Assembly: GCA_023846275.1 (NCBI GenBank) | Contig: CM043870.1 | Coordinates: forward strand, 8,183,527 to 8,247,526 | Source: Vanilla planifolia | Taxonomy: Eukaryota; Streptophyta; Magnoliopsida; Asparagales; Orchidaceae | DNA length: 64,000 nt | Direction of reading: 5' to 3' | Part shown: piece by piece, positions 1 to 10,400 of the stretch | Layout of the letters: each line of letters opens with the position of its first letter | Numbering within the stretch: position 1 is the first letter of the stretch | Program-made: the position numbers and the translations under genes | Notes under the pieces: model-generated | The model's database searches: none | What the model was told of the DNA's origin: nothing | The model's input: only the letters and a program-made list of their open reading frames with translations

Positions 1-1690
1 ATTTGAGCAACTTTTAGTGAAGCTTTTTATTGAGTAATTTTTAGGTATTAGAATATTAAAACTTATAACAAGTTTTTGAAGTACTAGGATATGGTGAGAT
101 TTGAGTGTCTTTAAATAATTTTAAATACATTTTCACTCGTTAATATTTGAATTTTAAGAGATGCATCTCATATGGATTGATTTATATATATATACATATA
201 TTCTCTGTTTTAGAATATTGCATTTATGATAGATTGTATTGGTTATTATTGTACAATTAAGTTTGAATTGAAAAGTGAATGAAGTGAGGAACGCATTATT
301 TGTATTAATTGTACTTGTATGATAACTTTATCATACAATACTAGTTAGTATTTGGATTGAATAGAGAGTTGAACTTATGTTAGGTTGGTTAAATGTATTT
401 GTTGTACATACATGATAACTTTATCATACAATTAAGTTGATTTCTCTAGAGGTATTTGTTGAAGTTTAGAGTTATTGAGTATCGTGCAATGTAATCTGCA
501 CAATTGTATTTATATGATCTATTCCTCGATAAGATTGAACCAAGTGATGATAAGTATAAAGTGCATTTTGTATTGTCGTACTTGTATGTATGTTATCACT
601 TTTGTATTAGTATGTTCATTTTAACAGAGTATTAATAGTTGAGGACTTAAGCTGTATGCGAACTATTTTTCGTCGTGCTTGTGCGATTCTTTTTTCATAG
701 CATTTTTCTTGAGAAGACTTAGCTTGAGACTTAGTCATTGAGTAAATTTATGTCCTATGTGTACGACCCACCTATTGTACGAGTATGATCCTTTATGATT
801 TATAAGTGAGCTAGTTGTAGAACTCATTGTAATGTATGATCATGCATTATACGTGAAAATTATGAGAGCTCAAAAAAAGAATTGTGCTATTCGTACATGT
901 GCGATGTTCTGATTATATAAGTATGATTTATTATGTAGTGAAAAATGAACTAGCCGAACAAATCTCATAGGTTGGACGATGGGCTTATAGTTGTATTGTA
1001 CTTATACAATCTCTTGGATTGGACAAAACAATAAGTTTATAACAGTAACGAATAGTTTGATTAGTTTTTGTAGAAATTGATATAGCAATTAGAGGGATGA
1101 TTAGAGTCATTGAAGAGTTTGGAAACGTCTATATAAACGGGTCGAAACATGGTGTTAAAGGTTAATGTTGATTTGCATATCTTTGTGACTATTATCATTT
1201 GCATATGTTCATTTCTAAGAGGAGAGAAGAGCAAGATCATGACTTCTACCATTGATTATTTTTTATTGACTTTCTTTAAATGAACTAAGTTGTATATTAT
1301 TCTATACTGACTTTCTTTAAGCAATATTACATATCTTTTATATTGATTTGACATCATATTAGTGTATTTCTTGTTTAGTTGTGCTTGGGTTATAAGACTA
1401 TTGTTTTGAGCCTTGTATTTGGTTTCTTTGTTACATTGTTGGAATTATGTATTTGTTATTTTTTATTGATCTTTTGGCTCGATGATTTGTTGGGTTTTTA
1501 AGTGCAATGTATTAGCCTATTTTAAGTCAATATTGTGGGGGTATTTTAACCCAGTGCTTGTAATATTTTGGCCTTGTGTTTAATGCTTTGTATATCCTTT
1601 TAGTTGGGAGTAGATGTAAATCTAATTTTCGATCAAACCATTTAAAATTTTTGTCTATACCTTGCACTCTTACACAATGTTTTCAAAGTT
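1..1690 (+). repeat. Degenerate LTR-like repeat, family A copy 1
   Basis: AT-rich non-coding DNA with stop codons in all frames. It shares a collinear series of diverged blocks with 18640-21812. Examples are the 'cttggattggacaaaacaataag' type block near 1012 against the block near 20943, 'gattagagtcattgaagagttt' near 1099 against the one near 21030, and 'gtagatgtaaatctaatt' near 1611 against the one near 21603. The inference is an old LTR copy, truncated on the left by the window edge. No coding domain is visible and the right boundary is approximate. Confidence 0.4.
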
Positions 1691-4600
1691 AAATAAAATC
1701 TTGTAAAACTTGTTATAAAAGCAATTAAGAATTATTAAAAGGTTTTCGTTGCAATTTGTTTGTATAACTTGAATTATTAAGTTATATAATTCACTCTCTT
1801 ATTGTGGACCTTGCGCTCCTAATTTCATAATACCTATCTCATGTAGAATAGATTTAATTGTCTTTTAATGTTTCTCTTGAAGTTTTATCCTTTCATCCAT
1901 TTGGTTTTCAACAAAGTATTCTTTGCTTGCTCCATAGCTAATTTTTCTCCCTTGGCACACTCCAACTCCTTTAATTTGTCTAACTCTCTATTATTAGTAT
2001 TTGTTTGCAACTCATTCTACAGCTTGTCTGCCCATACTCATTTTATGAACGAGTTTTAGTTACGACCTTGTTATTAGGCTTTAGCTTATGTTCAAATACC
2101 CTGATGCTTTCATTCTTGTATTTTACTTTGATATAATTCTACAAGAAAACATTTAAAATTGTTGTTAATAACACTAGTTCAAATTTATGTTGTAAGTTAC
2201 TCTTGTCCTATTGGGATGAATCATTGTTAGCATTCCAAAATCCTTGAGGTCTACCCTTGTCATTAACTTGATCTCATTTGGTTGAAGGATTAGTTGTTTG
2301 ATTGCCACAAGATTTATTAGTGGATCCCTTCTGCAACTAATTTGTAAGTCTTGGGCTTAAGGAAAAAAAAAAAAAACTAAAGCTTTAATATGTTATTGCA
2401 AATTTTGGACTTGAAAATCATCTCCCTTGTCCTTTCTACCCCCACTTAAATGAGTCATATGATTATACATTCGTTGAGTGTAACTTCAGCAAAAAATTGT
2501 AGATAGATTTCTTTAGAACAATTGTGTGCCTCTATTAACATGTACATTGTTGTAGTGTTTCTTTATACTTTCTACTATACAAGTTATTACCACTAGGAAT
2601 AATAGTGTTTTCAAAGTTTCAACTTTCATATGACAATTACTTCATGGTATAATCAAAGCATATATCAGTGCTATCCTTCATTAGTTGTTGTGGTGTGGCA
2701 CAAACAAGGGATCTTTGCTATTACATGCTTTCACATAGCTAGACATAGCTCCATAGTTGTTCTTAAGTCCCTTTCGAAAGATTTTTTACTTTAATTCATA
2801 CAAAAGAACTTGTTTTTTCTTATTTAGTAAATCCACATGACTTGATTAGTCAATTGGGTCATGGATCATTAAAATATCACTTAAGAGAAACCTATTAAAA
2901 TCTTTCTTGATATTTTCTTAGTAATGTTACCTTTGTATGAGTTGGTTAGACTTCTCTTGAATTCAAGGTAGAGCCCCTTCTTTAAAGAAGTTCATAGTCA
3001 CTTGAATTCAAAAATATCAATGTGGTGCTTTAGATTTAGAAATTTTAGATATATTTCTCAGTTTTTATTGTTCAAGTTTATCTAGATTTAGATTTTTTTT
3101 GTTTCATAGCTTAGAACTTTTTGATTTTTTATTTATTTGTTGAATATCTTCTTATTTTATAGAGATGTATTAGAAATTGTAAATCTATTTAACATTATTA
3201 TGAATGGATAATTGATATGGTGGGCCTTTGTTAAATCCTTGCCTTCTTTGGGTGAGACATCTTGCCTTTAGTAGCCATCTTTGCAACCCTCTTCGTGCAG
3301 GACAAACGAAATGTGTTTGTGATATTGACCACAAAGAGTTTGCAAAAGAAAACGGTTGTATTCCCACATAAAAGATGCACTTGGCAAGTTGGACAATAAA
3401 TGATAATCTAAAAAATGGTATTTGTTTTTATGTCCATCCAAGCAACAAACCCACACGGATTATCGCATCTATAGTAAACAAGCTCCTTACAGAATGCAAT
3501 AATACTATTGGCACAATAAAGCATGCGCAGTCACTGAGCAATCATGGAAACTAAATGACTCAGGAGCCAATGGGCTGTATGGAACGGCAACACTAGCCTA
3601 ATACTGTAGAAGAACTTTATACTGTGTCGAGTACTAGAAAGGTTATATTTTCTTAACATACAAGTAACCATAGTCCATGGTGATTATTATTACAAGAGGA
3701 AAATAGACATGTCCCAAACGACTTGATGCTGCCAAAGGAATAATTCAATATGCGGCAAGCATTCAACTTGAAAGGGGATATGTGTTGGTATGCATGTTCA
3801 GCAATGAAGAGAATGGAGCCTCCATATAGTCCATTTTTTTTTAGCTTATAATCTTCTCCCTATAAAGGTCCATAGCATTTGAGATGCTCATATGGTGTTT
3901 GGAAACTTATTTGTAAAGACTGTAGTAACAGAAGCCTGAAAGTTTCATATAAATGCCTTTCAAGTATCAGCTTTTGGAGACCTTCACATGTCCGTTAATA
4001 AGGCAAAGTATGCATGTGAAGCCTGTGGCAATTGGAAGCTTACCTTTGTTTATGTTAAGCAAACTGAATATGCTATGTTAGGATTATGCGTTCATTGTTA
4101 TGAATATGATTTTATTCATTTTTTTTCACAATTTTTGCCACGAAAATGCACAGCAAGATCCTATTCTTTGTTATAATTTTTAGCTGAAGGTTTATGCTGT
4201 TACAATTTTTAGTGTTGGAACTGATTTCTATAGGAATTTTGGCATAATAATAATATCATTATAAAGAATAAAAGAATTTGTTAGAAATTGGAAAAGATTT
4301 ATAGATGTAAATTCTGAATAAAATTGAATATTCGAATGTTTTTTTATGTCATTGGCATAGATTTTTATCACTTTTCTGTGAATAATAAGTTTCAAACAAA
4401 TTAAATTGCAAGATATATCCAATATCTCTCTTTGAATAAATATGTTTATTTTCATCCTTAATTTGTGACAATATTTTATTATATCCAGTTAAATATTTTT
4501 TAATTTCAAATTCTGAATAATTAATATTATGATAAAACGTAGCAAACTCTGCAGTAAAAATCTAGAATTGTTGTGCAGTTTTAGTACTTCATTTTATTTT

Positions 4601-5279
4601 AGCTTCATTAAAACAAAATGAAGATGTTATTTGTACGTATTTTTTCTGTACATTTAGAGCTTTATAGTGACTGGAGCTGCAGGTAATGACAACTTGAAGT
4701 CTGCAGCTCATATAAAAAAAACACTGCCCAGTTTCTCATCTACGTAACTTAATTGTATTTTGTGGACCAAATGGCCTCCCATTAATGATTGCTATCAATT
4801 ATTGTTGTGAGTTTTTAAATTATATTATAAAATATTTAAAATGTTATGCATTAAAAAAAATTGATGACATATATATATATATCTTTATATATAATCTAAG
4901 AAGTATATATAGCAAAGCATGGGAGGTTTTTGGGTAAGTGATCATGCAAAAAAAATCCCTAATCTGACTGAGGTTGGTTTTATTTGTTACAACCATCATT
5001 GCATTCAAAATTATTTAAAATTGAATTTAATTACAGTTTAGTTGGGAGTATTATTGTTATTTTTCTTTAAATAAATTAAAAGTTTTAAATTATTATTTTA
5101 TAGCTGTAATTATTATTTTATTATTTTTATTATTTTTGAAAATGTAAAAAATATAAGTATTTATGTATTTATTATATTTTAAATATTTAATTTTAATAAT
5201 AATTTATCATTTATTATGATGTTGAGACGGTTACGTGAATTCATTAATATTATAGTTACACTGAACTATATCACTTTTA
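1691..5279. other. Intergenic DNA, no recognised gene
   Basis: This stretch is mostly AT-rich. At 3185-4180 the composition is more mixed, with short open frames on both strands (about 60 codons each), but none matches a family I recognise and none can be joined through plausible splice sites. It could hold an old transposon or gene fragment. From 4840 to 5260 it is very AT-rich with TA-dinucleotide runs. The last part, about 5260-5367, is probably the promoter and 5' leader of the IST1-like gene. Confidence 0.4.
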
Positions 5280-5350
5280 ATGACCGCCTTCTTCCTCACA
5301 CTATACTAATACAGTCAGTCCCCAGTCATCGCCATTTCGCGGCAGTTTAA

Positions 5351-5367
5351 GAGAGAGAGAGAGAGAG
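5351..5367 (+). repeat. (GA)n tract immediately before an ATG
   Basis: A run of GA dinucleotides ends directly at the start codon of the IST1-like gene, so it lies in the 5' leader. GA-rich leaders are common in plant genes and can bind GAGA-type (BBR/BPC) factors; that role here is inference. The tract is a simple-sequence repeat and so probably variable in length. Confidence 0.7.
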
Positions 5368-6811
5368 ATGGGGGGTTGTCTTCTCTTCGGGGGGACATCG
5401 CGGCAACTAACGAAGCTGAAGACCTTCCTCGGCCTTGCCGTCTCCCGCGTCGCCGTCCTCCGCAACCACCGCCAGTCCCGCAGTGCCCAGGCCCAGGCCG
5501 ACGTCGCTCACCTCCTCCTCCTCGGCCAACAAGATCGCGCCCTTCTCCGCGTACCCCATCCACTCTATTTTCTCCTCATCTTCCAATTAAACAGCCTTCC
5601 CATTTGCATTTGCAGGCTGAGATGGTGATCAAGGAGCGCAACATGCTCGACGTCCTCGCCATGGTCGAGACCTACTGCCACCTCCTCACCGACCGCGCCT
5701 TCCTCCTCCACAACCAGAAGTACGTTTTTCCCCTTTTTATGGATTTCTCTGTTCTACTTGTCTTCCACGAGAGCTCGATAACGGGCTGATTATGAATAGG
5801 GAATGCCCAGAGGAGCTGAAGGAGGCCGCCGCCGGGTTGGCTTTCGTCGCTTCGCGCTGTCGCGACATGCCGGAGCTCCGTGAAGTCCGCCGCATATTCT
5901 CTTCCAGATTCGGCAAGGAGTTCTCCACGGCCGCCACCGAGCTGCGGAACAATTGTGGAGTCAGCAGCAAGGTACATCCTCCGTTTGCCATTGCTTAAAA
6001 ATGAGACTTTTTTTTTTTTTTATGATGTTGAGACGGAACAATTGTGGAACCATTGAATTTTATTGTCTTTGCCCCGGTTCTCCTCCAGATCGTACAGAAG
6101 TTCTCCACCAGGCAGCCGAGCTTGGAAAGCAGGATTCAGGTGACGAAAGAGATCGCAAAGGAGAAAGGGATCAAAGTAGAAATCATCGAACCGTCTCCGG
6201 AGTCCACAGAGCATCAGAAGACCCAACATTCCCCGGATACGCCACCGCCGCCACCAAATGACGCCTGCGATTTCCACCAGCTTTTGGGGAGGAAGGCCCG
6301 GGAGATGAACCACAAGGATGTGGGGAGCGCCGCACAGGCAGCCTACGAATCGGCCGCCTACGCCGCCGTCGCCGCCCGTACCGCCGTCGAGCTCTACAGG
6401 TCAGAATCGCGAAACCGCACGAAGGGGGTCGACGACTCCCAGAGTGTCATCAAGCTACTGAAAGCGAGTGAGTCGAATTCGCCCTCGAATTCGAGCTGCA
6501 GCTCCCGGAGCAAGGCGGGCTCTTTTGGAGCGGAGATGGAGAAGAGAAGAGGGAAAGGGATACGGAGCGAGGAAGGTGAGATCGAGATCGAGGAGATGAA
6601 AGAAGAAGACGGGTCGTCGAAGGCAATAGTGGAATTGAAGAAATCCTGGAGCTTCGCAGGGTTTACCGATCTCAACGATGTAGCGTCCCGTATTCAAGCT
6701 TTGGAGCGGGAAAAGAACTCAGTGGCGGAAGCGAAGGAATCGCCGGAGGAGGAGACGATCGAGAAGTCTTTCGGGCGAAGGAATTCCATCTCCGCCAGAA
6801 CTCGAAGGTAA
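5368..6811 (+). CDS. IST1-like protein (ESCRT-III associated, regulator of Vps4)
   Basis: Four exons: 5368-5550, 5616-5719, 5800-5971 and 6089-6811. All junctions are GT-AG and the frame stays open, giving 393 aa. Residues about 10-185 form the IST1 domain (Pfam Ist1, formerly DUF292), with the family-typical stretches KTFLGLAVSRVAVLRNHR, VKERN-like MVIKERNMLDVLAMVETYC, the block CPEELKEAAAGLAFVASRC, and IQVTKEIAKEKGIKVE. The C-terminal half is low complexity and variable, with a PPPPP run, an Ala-rich helix (AAYAAVAARTAVELYRSES) and a charged tail, as in plant IST1-like proteins. IST1 proteins bind ESCRT-III (CHMP1) and the Vps4/SKD1 ATPase and act on endosomes in multivesicular body sorting. 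Codons are GC-rich, unlike the surrounding DNA. The chosen start follows a GA tract and gives the expected N terminus. The family is clear; which plant paralogue it is remains unknown. Confidence 0.9.
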
Positions 6812-6881
6812 AATTCTCCGTGAGCCGTTGATGCGAGTCCGGGAACGATTTTAGATATTTCAATAATATTTATATACATGT

Positions 6882-6897
6882 GTCTTGAATAAATAAC
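6882..6897 (+). promoter_or_regulatory. Possible polyadenylation signal of the IST1-like gene
   Basis: An AATAAA hexamer lies about 75 bases after the stop codon, followed by AT-rich sequence. This is a reasonable near-upstream element for plant 3' end formation. It is only suggestive, because AATAAA is frequent by chance in DNA this AT-rich. Confidence 0.35.
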
Positions 6898-7482
6898 TTT
6901 TATAATGCATAAAATACTCAAAATTAACTTATAACAATAAGGAATATCTACTTATACATTACATATCAAATCATTTTTTTAAAACTTAATTCTAATAAAT
7001 AGATTTTATCAAAATACCTTTCATAGTAGCAAACAAAACTTTATTATTTCATGATAAAATAAAACTTTATTTGTGACTTTTGAGCTTAGAAAACAGTATT
7101 TTATGCAATTAAAACAAAACTTCAGTAAAAAATGCTTGCTTGAAATGAAATTTAAACAAGACTTATGAAAAGTATAAAACTGATTTTAAAAAAAATCTAT
7201 GACTTATACAAACCATTCAAAACTACAAACTCTCACAACACATGTTTTGACTTTACATGTTTATATGTTTGCTGTGGATCTTGCTTAAACAACAAAGAAC
7301 ATAATATTGAAGGCAAATATGATACCATTCCCATATTTTAATCACAAACGAAGAACAAATATTTAACTATCACAGCATTAACTATGTGGAAAAGGATCCC
7401 TAGACCAAATACACATACAAGTATGTAGCAGCCTGAAGCTTGCACAGAAGCAAAGTGAAGAAATGCACAACTCAAATCAGCT

Positions 7483-10400
7483 TTATTCCAAACTTGGTGC
7501 GACCTCTGTTGGGTTTACTTCAAAGACATTGCTGCTCGATGCATCTGGTTGTTCGAGCAGCTCCCTTGATTGAATCGATTCCTTGTAAGCAGATGTTTCC
7601 TTCAAATCCGAAGCACCTTCATTATATGTTGCAACAGAAATGCCACAAGCAATCAACTGCAAAAGTAAATGCACATTAGCCTTACTTCTAAGCTAATACT
7701 TAAGCCTTCATGAGTCCACAAACGTTTTAGCCTTTGCATTACTTTATAAGCCGAAGTGCCCTACGATTATAATCGTACCACTCTCGAAACATTTTTCATT
7801 GCGACCACTAAGAGCCAAACAACTATCAGTTTATATAATAATAACAAGAACAAGAATATCAAACCTTACTAAATGAAGTCAATTATTTCAATCCTCTAAT
7901 AACATTATACCAACTTCATTAAAGCCACTTATATAACATTGCCTAAACCAACTCTTTTTAAGTTTATTCTCTTTTGGTGTTTCACCACAACCGCCTCTTG
8001 TAGGCAATCATTTATCAACACATTTATTTTGAGTATAATCATACATATATGAGTAATGCAAGGAATATAATGAATAAAAGATGAGCATTTGATGAAACCT
8101 AATTAGACTCAAGAAATCTTAAGTCAAGATATACCATTGTACTATTATATATTATTTTAATAATTTTGATAAATGTGATATTAACTCTTTTTTTTAAGAC
8201 CTTCTAGAGTATTTTTTTTTAAACCTTTATTTTACGTTTTTTAAATTAATAAAAAATAATTAAATTTTTATTTTTATTTTCTTAAAATTTTAAATTAAAT
8301 CTCTCAACAATTGTATAACCTCTATAATTGATCTTCTTGACATAAAACTAAAATAATTTTAAGATATATTAATCTAACATTATTATTTATGTTCAACTTT
8401 CAACGATCTTCTAAAGATTTTAGGAATAACTCATGAACTTCATTTCCTAGTGATTATCATATTTCTTAATATCTCATTTATTCTTTTAAATAAATATCAA
8501 GAAATACTATTTCTCTAATCTTAATTATCATCGCAAGTAATGCTCAAAATTATGTGAAACCTCATTTTTCTAGCTGATAACGAGTCACATAGATATATAT
8601 ATATATATGACTCAAACCATCAACAAGCCTAATTGCACTTGCATCAATAAGCTTGGCAAGCTACATCCTGGCTTGCATGTCTACATAGTTGACATCAAAT
8701 AGGAGAGGAAGGAGGGCTCTGAACCAATCAACAATCAAATATATTATTTATTATAACCAATATTAATAAAACCAATATAGTTAAATTGGTTTATCCCTTA
8801 ATTGCCCAACATTTAATAAATGTTGTTGATAAGCCAACAAAATCTACTTTGGCATGTGCTTCGACCCGAGCATGAAACATTCTTAGGACAAAGGCAGATA
8901 AACCTTAAACAAAACAAACATATCTAGTTGATCTGCCTCTCAAATAGAATTTCCCTCTTCTTGGTAAAATTGTCAATTAAGATCACTTTGGGACTTCAAA
9001 CTCTTACAAATTAAAAGCTAAAATAATCTAATGTTTTCGTTCATCAAAGGTAATTTGTTGTGGTATAGGCTCTTAAAATTACACGACAGAAGAGCAAAAA
9101 AACTTTGGAAATTCAAAACAAGATGAAGAATCGCACAAGTCCTAATTTTCCAATACTTGTATCAGAAATGATCCTTCTAATTCTAATTACCCTTTACCTT
9201 AGACACCCATAAATAATTTAGTCATTTCACACCTAAGGCAATTGAGATTCACAAAAGTCTTGAACATGAAGAATCGCAAAGACCTAATTTTCCAATACTT
9301 ACACTAGAAACAATCCTTCTAATTTTAACTACCTTTTACCTTAGACACCCATGGATAATTTAGTCATTTCATATCTAAGGCAATTGTGATTCACAAAAGT
9401 CTTGAACTCAACCCCACAATTTAATGACTTGGACAATCTTAAATCCATCCAACATGCAACATTTAAAAGACTTAGAAAACACTATGGAAACAAAGGAGAA
9501 CCTCTTAAGGCAAACGCTACCTCAAGAGGGTATCTATAGATCTCCATTACATCCCTTGAGTCCTACATGGTATTGTGGAAGAAACACTCAAGAGTTACCT
9601 TTTGAGGTTATTATTTTGGGTATGGTTTACCACACGAAACTTGGATGGTTCCCTACCATTATCGACGATTTATCTAAAGCATTAGTCTAGTTGTATTTGT
9701 ATGTACTTTATTTTTAATTACAACTTGTATAATCAAAATTTTTTATTTGGAATAAAATTCTACTTTGTAGATATACATTATTCTTAATTTTCAATAAATC
9801 ATATTTAATTTGTACAACTAATAGTTCACAAATACAAGTATTTGTAAATCGAATAAAAATTAAGTCATTTTATGTTTTTGTCAAATTTGGCGATGAAAGG
9901 TTTTTGTAGTGGATGTTTATTTGTGATGGCTAACTTTTGAGGAATATGCAACCACAAAGCCTTAACAAAACATTTATGAGGATTTTGCAATGACATGTGT
10001 GATAGAGACAACTTGTAGAAAATCTTTTGCAACAAAATAATATGCACTTGTGGTGGGTTACGCAATCGCAACTGGCTTATTTTAGTGTGAAAAATGACGC
10101 AATAAATGTTGTGCATATTAGTTTTTCTTGTTGAGAGCCTTTATTGTTGTTCCACTGAACTAGTGTTCGACTTTCTATCTTGCTATTTTCACGGCTTCTC
10201 CCCACAAGTGTCGCCCTTCTTCTCAATAGCCACCGCAAAAATGTTAGCTTGATTCATAATCTAAATGGAAAATAATCCATAATGAAAATTGGTTAGAAAA
10301 ACTCCATCATATTCTTCATCAACTTTTGCATATTGTCAAGAGTATCAAGTGTAACGAAGTCATATATTCTTAAATAACTTTTCTTTATTGAAGATAAAGA

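Noticed and set aside
5376-5789. 137-codon open frame overlapping the IST1-like first exon
   Set aside because: It is in another frame of the GC-rich exons and runs through the first intron; the 5368 frame gives the conserved IST1 sequence with correct splice sites.
6020-6921. Minus-strand open frames opposite the IST1-like exon 4
   Set aside because: They are antisense shadows of a GC-rich coding exon and contain no recognisable domain.
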